Assembly: GCF_945859685.1 (NCBI RefSeq)
Contig: NC_079147.1
Coordinates: 51,056,946 to 51,120,945, forward strand
Direction of reading: 5' to 3'
DNA: 64,000 nucleotides
Source of the DNA: Eupeodes corollae
Taxonomy: Eukaryota > Arthropoda > Insecta > Diptera > Syrphidae
Part shown: positions 30,920 to 43,400 of the stretch, piece after piece
How positions within the stretch are numbered: position 1 is the first letter of the stretch
Layout of the letters: each line of letters starts with the position of its first letter
The notes under the pieces: generated by a model
Database searches by the model: none
The model's input: the letters and a program-made list of their open reading frames with translations, nothing else
Told to the model about the DNA's origin: nothing
Program-made: the position numbers and the translations under genes

Positions 30920-32990
30920 CAAAGACATAGTGTGAGTGTTAGGAAAAGAGGGAAGGGTTGGATAGGATGTGTCGGTGTACATTGATTTTAAGTTTCTGAA
31001 CATTGCAATGACAGGGAAAGATAGAGCGTGGCAATGCGTTCCACATTCGCGTAGTACGACTAAAAAATGAATATCTGTCCTTTATGGTACGGCCGAAGTT
31101 GGGCTCAAGGGTAAAGTGATGGGCATTTCTAGGAGCACGGGTATTACAGTTAAATTGTTTAAGGGGAGGAATGCAACTGGCTATTCCACTAGAGCATAGT
31201 CCGTTAAAATAACGGTAAAAAAGGGTGAGGCAAGAAACCTTGCGTCGATGTTCGAGTGATGTAAACGAGTTGATGATGTTAATGTCACCAATCATTTTAA
31301 AAGCTCTTTTTTGAATACTATCCAAGAGGCTTAAATAAGTTACTGGAGCACCAGCCCATAGATGAGAGCTATATTCAAGTTTCGGACGTATATAGGTTTT
31401 GTAGATTGTAGCCAGATCAGACGGAGAGACAAATTTCTTGCAACGTCTCAAAAAACCTAGACATCTTGCGGCATTTTTGGCAACATCGCGTATGTGATAG
31501 CTCCATAAAAGATGGTTGCTGATGCACATTCCGAGGATGTCAAGATATTCCGTTTTGTTTATGCAAGTGCCACTCATGGAAGTGGTTTATCTCGCTTTAA
31601 CCATGCAAGACAGCATTGCGTTTTCGAAGCATTAAATTCCACACGATTTTTCATTCCCCATTGTACAATGCTGTGTAGGTCGGAATTTAAAGAGCTAATC
31701 ATATTTTCCCGTTGCAGTTCCACATCCGAAGAGGAGGGTTGTGAGTCTGGAAACGAATATGAAAAGCTAAGAATGCTATCGTCAGCGAAACAATGTATTG
31801 GATTAGAAGTAGCAGATAGGAGATCATTTATAAAAATGAGGAAGAGGGTCGGAGACAAAACGGAGCCCTGAGGCACACCAGCATTTATTTAATGAGTTTC
31901 AGACGTGAATCCGTCCAAAACAACTTGTATTGAACGATTCGAAAGGTAATTACTAATCCAATGATGGAGGGATTCATCAATACCGAAAGCACGCATTTTC
32001 GTACTTTCTCCAAAACGACGTAAAGATCTGTTCCACTGTTCGGTGAGATGAACCATGAGATCACCAGTGGACCTATTGCTACGAAATCCGTATTGCCGAT
32101 CAATAAGAAGCTTCCGTTCCTCAAGATATTTCTTAAGCTGATAATTAATCAGCGTTTCCATGACCTTAGAAAGAAGGGACGTTAGTGCTATCGGTCGGTA
32201 ATTTGTGGGAGAAGAAGTTTCGCCTTTTTCTGGGATTGGCTGAACAAATGGAGTTTTCCATCTACTCGGAACGAGCCCAGAAGAATAGGATAGATGGAAA
32301 AGCTTACGCAGTGGTTATGCTAGCGTGGAAGAACAACTCTTCAGAATAATAGCGGAAATACCATCTAGGCCAGCGGATTTATGAATGTTGAGATCTTTAA
32401 GAACTCTCAGCACAGTTTGAGTACGAAAAAAGATTGTTCCCATAGAATCATTTAGGCGTTCAAGAACTGGAAGAGTCATGACACTATTTGGTAAGGTGGA
32501 ATTTTCGGCGAACTGCCTTTCAATTAAGTTGGCTTTGTCAACGGAGCTTACTTAAGAAGTGTCATTGACAACAAGCGTAGAAACCGAGGAAGAATTCCTC
32601 ATGTTTTTCATGAACGACCAAAAATTCTTACTGCCTTTGGGACATTGCAGTATTTTTCGCCGTAATTTTTGGTCATGTAGAGATTTTCTCCTTCGAATTG
32701 TAGGGGTTGCAGGCTTTCCTGGCTTGCTTAAACTTTTTCCGGTTTTCCTCAGTTGGGTTGGCTTTAAAACACCGGAAGTTTACCTCTTTCTACTTATTAA
32801 CCTCTTTGCAGCTCGAATCGAAACATGATTTAACTTTGGGTTTAATACTTTTAACCCTATTCGGGATAAAGGTTTCCATTCCCAGATGAATCACACTAGA
32901 AATCATATCTGTACTGGAGTCTACGTCACTACCGAGGAAGCATAGCGACCAGTTAAAAATCCTGAAGAAATTATTGAGACCGTCATGTCA
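30920..32990 (-). mobile_element. CR1/Jockey-superfamily non-LTR relic with most of the RT
   Basis: Minus-strand frames in order. 32210-31885 carries RT fingers and palm, with SKVMETLINYQLKKYL and QYGFRSNRSTGDL. 31876-31574 carries PQGSVLSPTLFLIFINDLL and the catalytic HCFADDSILSF. 31577-30939 carries the thumb and C-terminal part, with LGMCISNHLLWSYHI and TRMWNALPRSIF. It lacks the endonuclease and is 5'-truncated. Frameshifts separate the pieces. A short fragment of the same family is at 63691-63786. Confidence 0.8.
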
Positions 32991-33400
32991 AATAGCAAGA
33001 CGCATTGAAAACTTAAAGCTCCTATGGCATCAGCCCCAAACAGATATGGGAATGCGTTAAAAGATTGGATGAGCTAGGGACTTTATTTTTTACGAAAAGG
33101 GGTAGGGGAGAGAAAGCCAACAATTTTGAAACCATATAAGCCTTACTGCTACTTCGGAATTACGTAGACCAAGGACTCAAACTGTTTTCTTTGAGCATAG
33201 AAGAAAACCCAAGTGGTATCACAATGGGCCTTTAAACTGGCCTAAGTGTGTCTTACTCTATCACTGACGGCCACTTTAACCTAATCTTGTTAGGAACAAA
33301 ACCTTGTCGGCCATTTCTCTAAATTACATTGTAATACTCAAGCTCCTCTCCCAAACCTTAAAAAATAACAGGTTCCCAATCAAAGTCAATTTATTTTCAT
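32991..33400. other. Spacer 3' of hay
   Basis: No gene seen. The hay polyadenylation signal (AATAAA, minus) is at 33409-33414. Confidence 0.35.
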
Positions 33401-33408
33401 AAATGTGT

Positions 33409-33414
33409 TTTATT
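33409..33414 (-). terminator. Polyadenylation signal of hay
   Basis: AATAAA on the minus strand, 26 nt past the stop codon. Another AATAAA lies about 20 nt further on. Confidence 0.5.
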
Positions 33415-33439
33415 AAACAAAGAAAAAAACAATGAGAAC

Positions 33440-36107
33440 TTATCCACGGAATTTCTTAAATAATGGATGAATATTTCCAGCATTCTTTCGTTTATATTCA
33501 TAGTAAACAGCATCGTCACCACCCGACATAGAACCCAATCCACCGGCCCTCTTAAAGCCTGACGGACGATATCCCGGCTCTCCGGGTACTTTCTCGTCTT
33601 CACAATCCAAATCAGAGGCAGATAGCACCTGCTGCAGCAGCTGGGTTTGCTCCTCTCGTGTGTTGTACATCAAATCGGGTTCAGTATCCATACCACTTAA
33701 ATGAGTAATCACCTTATAACTGTATCCCTGATTGACCAAGAAACGTTGACGCTTACGCGAGTAGCTCATTTCCATTGTATCCTGCGACACGAGGGTGTAG
33801 AAGAAAGCATTGTACTCTTCGGCGATGGCACCTTTCTTGGCTCGCAAAATACGACCCAAACGCTGAGCCTCTTGACGACGTGAACCACCATGCGAGGAGA
33901 TTTGTATCAATACATTAGCTTCGGGCAAATCAAAACTCGTATCGGCAACTTTCGATACAAAAATCGTATTAACTTTCGGATTGAACTTGAAATTCTGCAA
34001 AATCTGAATTCGTTCGTTCTGCGAGGTGGGCCCATAAATAAATGGCTTATTCATTTTGATGGCATAGTGCTTCAGAGCAAAGACATTGTCACTGAAAACG
34101 ATGGTCTTGTCGCCACGCTTCTCGTGGTATTTGATTAAAAATTGACAACTACGGAATTTCGAGGGATTCATTACGTACAAGAGCATTTTCTTGGAAGTCT
34201 TCGTTGTGAGGTATTCGCGATAGAATTCGGGGGACATGGGACACCAAACCTCTGCACACTGCACCCGAGCAATGTATCCTCTCTTCTGTAATTCCAACCA
34301 ATTGGCTTCGTACAGTTTGGGTCCGATAAGGAAGTTCAAGTCGGCAATTTTGTCATCCTCACGCAGGAGCGTGGCTGTTAGACCCAACTTGCAATGACTC
34401 TGAACCAAAGTCAACACACGTCGAAACATCTTCGCGGGAATTGTGTGCACCTCATCCAATACCATGATTCCCCATTCCTGCTCCTGCAGCCAGCGCATTG
34501 TTTGGTCCGCTTCCCAGGATCGCTTTTGGGTGTGGGTGATCATGGAGTATGTTGTCACTAGGATACCACAGCCCATTGGCTTGTCTTTTGCCTCGGATGT
34601 GAAGCGGCAAATCATACTGTCATCGGCAGTGGACCACATCTTAAACTGCTGCTTCCACTGTTCGACGGAAACACCACTATTGCAAAGAACTAGAGCCCTC
34701 TTTCGGACAGTGCAGCAAGCAGTCACGCCAACTAGAGATTTACCTAGAAAATGGAATCATTTAGTAAGTTTAACGGTTCTTCAAGAACTTGAACAATTTA
34801 CATACCAGCTCCGCAGGGAAGAACAATAACCCCCGACCGGGCACGACCATTTCCGAACATTTTACGTAAGCTCTTTTCCTGATATGGGCGCAACACTGCC
34901 GCTGGTTTAAGGTCAATATTTATGTCCGGATTGTGAGTGTCATTGCGGAAATCGTACTCTGCCAAAAGCGGATGTTCGATTTCAATGCAACGTTTCTGGA
35001 TGACTTCGATTTTCTCCTGGTTCACTTCAAACGAAACTGTTTTCAGATTGATTTCGTCTTCGTCCTCTTCATTGTCAATTTTTTCATAGAAATTGGTAAT
35101 GTCATCGGGCACAACTGTGGCACCAGGTGCAGCCGCCTCGCCATCTACAACAGTTGTCCCAGCAGCGGCTGCACTAGTCCCAGCAACTGGCTTCGAGCCG
35201 AATGCAGTGATGGCCTTTGTGTCGGTTTGACCTTGTATAAAGCCGTCACCTTCCTCCTCTTTGCGTTTCAAGCGGCAAGTTTGTATGACTGGGTCTTTAA
35301 GGAGCTTCTGCAGAATCTCTGGATGAGGACTTTCAATGAAATATCTTAAACAAAAAGGAAGGGTTTTCAAAACATCAGATGAGGGAGTCGTCGGTTGCAA
35401 AAACTTACTTGTTGTGCTTCAGGACAAGTTTTACTTTTCCATAGGAAAGAGTACAGAGGCGAATGAACTCGACAATGCCTTCTGGGATGCTGGTCTTGCT
35501 CAATCGTCGCAAGTATTCGATGATGTCGTGGGTTTGCAGCCCCACAGAAACTGCAGCGTACAAACTATAAGCGGTCAACTTGTACTCATGAATATGTTCG
35601 GGACGGCAGACCGGCTCCGATATGGCAATCAGAAAGTCATGAGCGTGCTTATACACAGGGGAAAATGATTCGAGGAAAATGTGTCCATTAGGAGCAACCC
35701 AAAGGGGCCGATTGTGGTGATCCTGTTTGAGTTCCATTTGGGAGCGATAGTCCTTTGCTCCGTATTCATCCTCCAAGATATCTTCATCGTTTTTCTCAGC
35801 GTTTTTCGATGCTGCCCCTGGTATTCCGTCAGACTCATTACCCACCTCGCCCATTTCATTGTCTTCCACTAATTGGGTGTAGGCCTCATCTTCTTGACGG
35901 CGTTTTTTACCTAAAATATCAGCAAGTTGAGTGAGTAAAATGATGGGTAGTTGTACTCCATCCAAGATCCCACTTGATCAGTTATGCTAATGTCGACATA
36001 AACTTTGCTAACAAGTTGCATCCCAAATGTAATCACTTGCATTTTTTCAAAAACTTACCAAACTTGTCACCACTTTTATCCTTTTTGGACTTCTTTGGTG
36101 GACCCAT
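33440..36107 (-). CDS. hay: haywire, XPB/ERCC3 DNA helicase of TFIIH
   Basis: Four exons: 36107-36059, 35910-35409, 35344-34806 and 34743-33440. They sum to 2394 nt (797 aa plus stop), about the length I recall for the fly protein (798). The exon 1 start MGPPKKSKKDKSGDKFG is basic. Exon 2 carries KDYRSQMELKQDHHNRPLWV. Exon 3 has the damage-recognition part and LRPYQEKSLRKMFGNGRARS. Walker A (CGAGKS) spans the junction of exons 3 and 4. Exon 4 has the Walker B/DEVH box (IMVLDEVHTIPA), GLTATLLREDD (motif III and the RED motif) and helicase motif VI (QEAQRLGRILRAKKG). The protein is the 3'-5' ATPase/translocase of TFIIH that opens promoters for Pol II and unwinds DNA in nucleotide excision repair. 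No disruption is seen. Confidence 0.97.
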
Positions 36108-36739
36108 TATTTAAATATGTGTTTATTGTATTTTTATTTATTTAAATTGCTATATTTTTAAACTTTTTCACAAAACCAAAATTCAACACCGACTTCCCTC
36201 TACACAGATGAGTGAACGAATCACGAATGCGACTTTTGTAGGTAGGAGTGTCAAACATAAATTGTATACGAAACATTTGAACAAATGTATTGCTTTCAAC
36301 ATGAGAGAATGAATAAAATTATAATTTTAAATTGTACTTACGTTTTTATAAGAATAGGCATTTTCAATTACAACACAGATCTTTTATTTTAAAGTTATTT
36401 ATTATATTAATTTAAATAAAAGAACAAAATTTCGCGGTCGTTTTTGGTTGACGTTATAAGAAACCGTTTCGGGTTGAAGCTTTTGGCCGCGTTCGTGTAG
36501 AGAATGTTTCTTGATTTAAATGTAAATCCTCGGCATAATTACGATTTGCACATAATAATGGACATTTTTTAGTTGACTTAATTTGACGTCTCATCATTGT
36601 ATATTGAACAGAGGAAGAAGAGGAAGGCAGAAAACTATAGAAGTGGGATAAAAATATAAAACGTCAAAACATGTTGTTAATTTGAATTCAATTTATAAAA
36701 AAAAGAAAAAGTCGTAATTATAAGACAAGAATAATTTAA
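36108..36739. promoter_or_regulatory. Region between hay and a divergent ORF
   Basis: Holds the hay 5' UTR and promoter (minus) and possibly that of the plus-strand exon at 36740. No core element is obvious. Confidence 0.3.
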
Positions 36740-36877
36740 ATGGTAAACCAGATACATTTACAGTCTTATTTAATAGATTTCGCTAAACAGATAAATAGTT
36801 ATGAAGTGCAAAAGGATTTAAGTAGGCTCTATGTAACGTTGCGAAAATTTCCATTTATACAAAATTCTGCTATAAAT
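36740..36877 (+). other. Possible first coding exon, gene unknown
   Basis: 46 codons from ATG to a donor-like GTTAGT: MVNQIHLQSYLIDFAKQINS ... FPFIQNSAIN. Composition is protein-like and amphipathic. I cannot find a matching downstream exon, as transposon debris follows from about 36940. It might be the start of a gene broken by insertions, or chance. Confidence 0.25.
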
Positions 36878-36939
36878 GTTAGTTATACAATGCTTATGTC
36901 AAAAAAGTACCAAAAAATTAGCACCTCATACCTGATAAC

Positions 36940-37420
36940 AAAATGTGGAATCTTTGCTTCCAGACGCCAAAGCATCTTTCCACCGTTCAACATCCGTCTG
37001 AGGGGGTGAAGTAGAGGAACTTCCAATCATCAAATCTTTGTTTACTTCTGCTTTCCCTAAAAAATCATGAGCCATGAGTGCTGCCTCTCCAGCGGCAAAC
37101 AAAGTCATTAATTTTTAGGGATGCGTCGCGTACTACTTGGGTATTCAGCGAATAGTACTCTTTTCTGTTTATATAGATGGGCCACCTACTTTTGGGATTC
37201 CTTTGGGGGTACAGTGAATAGCCCAATCTTCTTTGGAAACTCCAGTATATGAAAGAACTTGTTCAAAGTTCTTAGCTGGTTCGAAAAAGAAGCTTGCATT
37301 TTAGTGAACAAAGGTCTTTTGGTAGCTAATGCTCTTGCCACTCGCTTACAAATTTGGGAAAGGGAAGATTGGCTAAATGCGTGGATGTCTGTTCCATCGT
37401 CTTGAATTTACAAACAAATC
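36940..37420 (-). pseudogene. PIF/Harbinger transposase relic
   Basis: Minus-strand fragments in shifting frames: SQICKRVARALA (helix-turn-helix side), YINRKEYYSLNTQVVRDASL and KINDFVCRWRGSTH, then FRESRSKQRF. These match the catalytic core of HARBI1-like transposases (YINRK.YYSLN.Q.V.D, RW.GSTHD, RES.L). A stop replaces the residue after GSTHGS. It is inactive. Confidence 0.7.
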
Positions 37421-37747
37421 ATAAAAGGTACGGATTTCGACTTACAAACTTACCTCTCTCCGTCCCCAATATCTTATTGCAGCCATTACTTGGATATCTA
37501 CGAGGATGTGGTCTCTTCTATTGACACTGCTGAGGTCCGGATAATTTCAATTATTTGTATGATACTCTCTTTCGAAAATCTATATTGTTTTTGAAATTAG
37601 GGTTGAAACATATTTTATAAACTTTCCGCTTTCTTGGGGTTGGTAAAACGCGATTTAGATTATTAAAATCATTAATAAAAGAGGTAAACTGGAAAGGCAT
37701 GATTGTTTTGTTTTTAATTTCAATAATAGTCAAAATTACATTTAAAA
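37421..37747. other. Spacer between Harbinger relic and SINE
   Basis: AT-rich; a 72-codon minus-strand frame at 37551-37769 has no recognisable domain and is probably chance. Confidence 0.3.
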
Positions 37748-38028
37748 AATAAATTGGGTGGCGCAACAATCCGTTGAAAACTAGGGCCTAGTGACTTACA
37801 ACTCTCAACCATTCCTGTGTGCGAGTACTGTTGTCAGGGATGGAGGGAATTACAGCTTTAAGCTGAATCCAAACGGCAAATTTGAGAAAGCACTTTTCAT
37901 GACAAGAATTACTCTTATAGAATTTGTCAATTTCTCGCAAGATGCAGTACCATTGACAAAAAAAAAAACTTTAGATGGCATAGGCAGGGATCGAACCCAT
38001 GACCTCTGGCATGACAGTCCAACGCACT

Positions 38029-38683
38029 TTTTTTTTAAATTCATTTTTATTAGTTCATTCTTAAACCTATCTTAAAGCTAGACAAAAATTCATAAAACTA
38101 GCCTAATTATCCACAACTTACAACTTACTTATGGTCCCATACGGACACTCTAAGTTAAACCATAACACTAACTACTAATGCCTTTCGGCTCTAAGATCTA
38201 TTTTAACGTCAATTCAATTTTATTTATTTTTGTATTCATTAGAAAATTTAAAAAACTAATATCAATATTCTTTTTATTTTTACTTAAAAACTACTTACAA
38301 TTAACCCATCCCGACTACCCACTATCAAGTGCCGATTGAAGCCACCAAAACTGGTTCTCCTGCTTTACCCTATCAGTTCTGTCCCGTTCGGACACAGCCC
38401 TACTGAACCGAAAGAGCTCTGCTCCGCCTTGTGCCATGACGTCCCGATTGTACGGGAGTCGCCTATCCACGGTTCTTCGTCTGACGTGGTAGATTAACGA
38501 AACTGCCAATCTATCCTGCATCAGACCACATTTGTCTAAAAAGTGGAATGCCACTGGTGGAATGAAGCCGCTCAAGCGTGCACTTTCAAAATACTCGTCG
38601 TTCGGATAGAACGCCCGAAAATTAAATTGTTGGTCGAAGCATAGCTCTTGCAATGTGACCTCAAACGAGTTTAATCACGAAAA
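38029..38683 (-). mobile_element. Non-LTR retrotransposon copy A, inserted in the SINE (5'-truncated)
   Basis: Flanked by an 11-bp duplication 'tccaacgcact' (38018-38028 and 38684-38694, plus strand). It contains the 3' end of an ORF (38665-38315) and an ~280-bp 3' UTR that ends in poly-A (plus-strand poly-T at 38028). The 3' UTR matches that of 55538-56437 (shared 'cgtatgggacca', 'ttagttgtaagtt' like stretches). No RT remains in this copy. Confidence 0.85.
38315..38665 (-). CDS. C-terminal end of the LINE copy A protein (partial)
   Basis: Open from just inside the insertion to a stop, about 116 codons. It contains QFNFRAFYPNDEYF, ARLSGFIPPVAFHF, CGLMQDRLAVSLIYHVRR and ENQFWWLQSAL. No domain I recognise. 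By position it is the C-terminus of ORF2 upstream of the 3' UTR. The low stop density suggests the insertion is fairly young. Confidence 0.55.
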   Translation of the reverse strand, partial: FEVTLQELCFDQQFNFRAFYPNDEYFESARLSGFIPPVAFHFLDKCGLMQDRLAVSLIYHVRRRTVDRRLPYNRDVMAQGGAELFRFSRAVSERDRTDRVKQENQFWWLQSALDSG

Positions 38684-38717
38684 TCCAACGCACTAACCAT
38701 CAGGCCACGGTTACTAC

Positions 38718-40479
38718 TAAATGACATTGACGAAATAATAATAACAATAATTTCTTTATGTAGACGCTATTCAACCTCAGAACGCGTTTAGCTTAATATG
38801 AGACTATGCAACCTTGCATAAGTTTTATAAATAGCATTTTTGCATTTAGAGGCATTATAGAGATTACATAACTTATGTAGGCTCTATACAGTGTTTTTAA
38901 ATAAGACTGTTAGAAAATTAAAATTTAAAAGACTTTATATAGAGGTTTCCAATAATAGCTTTCATTCCAATTTTGAAACAAGAAAAGTTTACTGATTTTG
39001 TCATTTCTCAAAGATGCGACCACAATCGGCAACCAAGATCTTCATGCCCATTAGATAATCCCACATATGAGTTGCGTATGGATTCGAATGCGAGTGTTTG
39101 ACAATTTTAATACGATATAAATGTCAAAACTGACATTGACTGTTGACTGCCTACTCATTAGATTCTTTAATTAGTGTGCTTGTGATTTAACATTTTTAGC
39201 CTTTTTTCTTTAAGGCCACATCAAAGATAAGGTCTTATGCTAATGCTCCAAAATCAATGTCATCTTTTTGAATAAAATCTATAGTTTTTTCATGGATCTT
39301 TTATTTTTTACGTTTGAGCTAATGTCACCGTTGCCGCTAGGTGGGGTTACGTATATTCTCCCGAAGCGTAGTTAAGTTTTTATATACAAACATTTAATTT
39401 CATTTAATTTTCTCATGACTGAAAATTTAAAATTCTTTTCCAGTTTTCCTCCTTTTTAAATGTTTCGAATTAAGTTATTCCGACTCCAGGAAGGACGAAA
39501 GTTTAAAAATAAATACAGATTTTTGAAAAAAATATCAAAATACCACCCTGATTCCATTTGTTGTTATTTATTTCACTATACAATCACAACACCATAAATT
39601 TATATTACTTAACAACGGATTTGATAATGATATGTAAATGCAATAGGTTTTCCTTTTTTCATACTTATTCTGATACGGCTGCTACGGAGACTAAAAGATT
39701 TCAATTTGAAGAAGAAAACTTACAGATCTCGCAAAAATAAACACAATTCAGAGTTCTAGGCAAAAACTAACATATTTTTAGTTTTAGGAAAAAGCTAACT
39801 CACTTAAAATATAGATTTATAAAATTCCATTCATATTAAATATCAGCAGACCTGCTAATGTCGGATCCAGACATAAATGCACACGAACGCGGACAGATAG
39901 ATACACCAGTGTGTACCTACCCTTATTCCATCATACTATCAATCACAGTTGCTCTTAAACCATCTCTCTGCTTCTACCGTGAACTACTCCACTTGACATT
40001 CATATTTGTCAAAATTGTTTATTAGAAATTTGTTATAAATTTTCCAAGTGAAGAAAAAGATTTTCAGTTCCTATCCGCACATTTAAAAAACAGAAAACAA
40101 ATCTGTTTTATTAATTAAAAATGTAAAACAAACTCTAACAATACAACTCATAACATAAAATAACTAAAATTAAGTTCATACAAAAATTCCTTAACTTGTT
40201 GAATACACACACCATTTGCCATTTGGTTATAGAAATTCCTTATTCCTAAAGAAAAAAGTTATGTTTGCATTGTTCCTTTCCTGTTCCTTAAGCTCAAGTA
40301 AAATGGCGAAGCACCGACGGCAACGTCGTCGATTAGAATAAAAAAAGAGCAACAACTTATTTGCTTTGCAAAACCAAATGCAAAGGAATTTATTCTTCTT
40401 CTCAAAGGAAAAATGTGTGATTTTAATAAATAACCAGAGATAAAGAAACAACCAATGTTTACTCGGCCAAAAAGCCAAC
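38718..40479. promoter_or_regulatory. 5' flank of dispatched
   Basis: 1.7 kb without a gene. The 3' part should contain the dispatched promoter and 5' UTR; no core motif is certain. A 60-codon frame near 39558-39740 is probably chance. Confidence 0.3.
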
Positions 40480-43400
40480 ATGAAGTGGTACTACTCGTTT
40501 TTGGTTCGACGGCCTTATTTAATGGTCCTGTCTGTTGGGGTGCTTTGTACGGCGTGCATAATAGTTTCGCTAATAACTAAAACGTTTCCAGATTTTAGTG
40601 ATCCTACTTTGGTATGTCTCAATGGACACTCGGGTCTTAGAATCGACTTAATTGTGTGTGATTTTGATGTTTTTTTTTGTTTAGGGATTTGAAGCTCGTG
40701 GTACTGAAATTGGTCAGCGTTTGACTGCCTGGCGCAATTTGTGGCAGGAAACTGGACCATCTGGGAAGTTGGTGGCTAACCCAAATGACTTGCTATCATT
40801 TCAGCAAGACTATAATCAGGATGTGGAACAGCTGATGGGCCATCATAAGAAGCGCCAGCGCAAGAAGAAGAAGAAGAATAAAAAGAAAACGAACGCTGAT
40901 TTATCGAGGAAAATAAAGAAATTGCGAAAGTTCTCCAACTCCGAAACGGATGCAGACCCCACCGAGTGGAATGGTGACACTGGAGTTTTTCGTGACTATG
41001 CAATAACAAATGACTCGATTACAGGTGTGAAAACGAAGAATAATTATTTGTAAAGTTTACTTTTTTTTTAAATAATTGAAATAAGAGTAAGTTGGTGAAA
41101 GGAATCTTTTCACTATATAGGTACCAACCGACGAGTTTAGCCGCGCTGTTCCAATAAGGTTTTCTTTCTTATTCCACACTTATCTCTATTTTTTCTTCCC
41201 TCCTTCATTAACCTAACATTCTAAGACATTTTATGTGTCCCTTTAATACTAACCCATAGTTCTTGGCCTATTCCAAGCTTTTTGAAGTACCCGGTGTTTA
41301 CTTAGACCAATAGTTGGTCCGTTGTGATACGACATGGACCTTAAGAGCTACCTTGCTCGATGAACCAGATGAAGTTTTTGAGAAAATAGATGTCGGAATT
41401 TCTTAGATCACTAGGATCATTGCAGGTGCATTCTTCATCTTTGTGATAGGGCAGGACTTGAAAGACACTGTCTCATCTCTTCTTAATTCATGCAGCTTCT
41501 GCAAAAATTGTTTGCTGGAGCTTCACTTTGCATTAAGCATTGTCATTTAAGAACTATAACGGAGCTAATGTGCAATCTACAAACAGAAATAAGTTGCTAA
41601 GAGCGTTTAACATCAAGCATTGCCCAAATTAATTTAGTTGTCCGACAAGTCGTTGCATTAGAACATCTTTGGTTTGCCTTCTCTATGGTATCATGCCTTA
41701 GCATAAGTTTACAGTTAGCTAGAGTTACACTGTTTTTGAATTTGTTTGCCAGCAAAGGTAAAGTTGCTCTATTTTTGCAAGTTCGTCAGCTTTGCAATGT
41801 CCTAGAATATCTTTGTGTATCGGCACCCAAATAAAAATTAATTATGAACTGCTCCATCATCCCCACAAGAGATGATCGGTAGTTTCGGGTTGTTAGTGAG
41901 TTTATTGAGACAGAGTTCAATGTTATTATGGCAGCTTGATTATCTGTGAAGAAGCGCATATCGGTGGTCAATATCACATTTTCTCTAAGCCAAGAGGCAA
42001 AGAGGCCCTTTGATGCGCAAATGGTTTAGTTTAGTTTAGTTTAGTTTATTAGTAATTGTTACTAACACATTAAGATAAATCTCATAGGGTAGTGAAAGCT
42101 TATGAATAAATAATATAAAGCCAAAAAAAGAAAAGTATGAACAAAAGAAAAAAAAACTTTAGGCAAAAAACTCTATTGTATCTTTACTATTGGTAATAAT
42201 TTAAAAAAGAGAAAGAAAAAAGAAGAAAATTAGTAGAGAATTAGAAGTGAGATGTCTGTAAAAGATAAGTTAGTCGCTTTGATTAGAAATGTAATCATGT
42301 AAACTTTTTTAAAATTTTTGTATGTCACTAAGTTCTCCAAAGGCGGCATGCATTGATGAAAAATTATCTCTCATATGTAAGGCACGTAAAACGAGGATGA
42401 ATTAAATAAGTTGATATGTTTGATACTGAAAACAGAAGTTGTTCATAAAGATATGTTGGCTTTCGCGTAGTTATAATTTTGAAAAGTAGTATCAATGTTC
42501 AGAATTTGATTAAGTTATCGAAAGACATTTTTAAAAAGATGGGAAACATGGTCATATCTTTTTAATCCATAAATATATCGTATGAAACTATTAAAGGCTA
42601 CTTTTAATTTGTTTTTGCTATAGAAATCGTAGTTGTGATAAATTTCACATCTGTAGGTTAAGATTGTTAAAACCAAAGACTTAGCAAGTATTTCGTGTTT
42701 TAATCGGCATAAAGCCTTGAGCAGTCCATAATGTTCTTAAAGTGCCATATGCTTTTCTTACTAATGAGTTTATATGGTCATTCCATGAAAGAGTTGTTAG
42801 AACGGCTATTCCAGGAAGACCAATTTATAAATAAGAAGTAATTAAATTCAATATAAATTAAACAAGATATTTATTATTCAAGAAAATATGATCGAATAAA
42901 ATCAAACTTCAATATTGTTCGATATTAAAACTATAAACATTAATATAACAAGTGTTTTTATAAAAAAGTATATATATACAAATAGTGAACTATATATATC
43001 TTAACAAGAGTCGTATTGAAAACCACACCAAGGTTCCTAGAAGTGCTTACAAATTATAATATATTACCATTTAGCATGATTGAAGGAAAATTTTATAAAT
43101 CAAGTTCTTTTTTGGATATCACAAGGCATTTGCTTTTTTTTTGGGTTAAGAGCCGAACCGTTATCAGCTGCCCAATTTGAGATCCGCTCGAAATCCTGAT
43201 TGATATCAAAAGCACAGTTTTCAAAAAGGCCTAGTAAACAACTTGTATAGATTTGTATGTCCTTTGCATAAAAGTGCTTTGAAGCGCTGGAAATAAGAGA
43301 AGTGATTTTATTTATATACAGCGAGAATAGCAGGGGTAATAAAATAGAACCTTGGGGAACACCTTTAAGTAAAGGTAGGTACTCAGACAGACTATTATTC

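Larger units (their letters stand above)
37748..38717 (-). repeat. tRNA-derived SINE, copy A, interrupted by a LINE
   Basis: On the minus strand the head (38717-38684) reads as a tRNA-like A box (TGGCCTGATGGTTAG). After a 655-bp insertion, 38028-37748 continues with the B box GGGTTCGATCCC and a unique body that ends in AATTTATTT. The head up to GTGCGTTGGA is followed directly by the inserted LINE and then the same bases again. The family is shared with 55503-56698 and 1588-1686. Confidence 0.85.

Noticed and set aside
33701..35349. Plus-strand open frames across hay
   Set aside because: Antisense shadows of the hay coding exons.
37981..38020. B-box-like tRNA sequence, possible tRNA gene
   Set aside because: The match belongs to a SINE present in several copies; the cloverleaf is not complete and the A and B boxes are separated by a LINE.
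38315..38653. 112-aa frame considered as a host gene
   Set aside because: It lies wholly between target-site duplications, next to a LINE 3' UTR.
42026..42046. (TTTAG)n considered as telomere-like repeat
   Set aside because: It is short, differs from TTAGG, and sits at the 3' end of a non-LTR element, so it is better seen as its tail.
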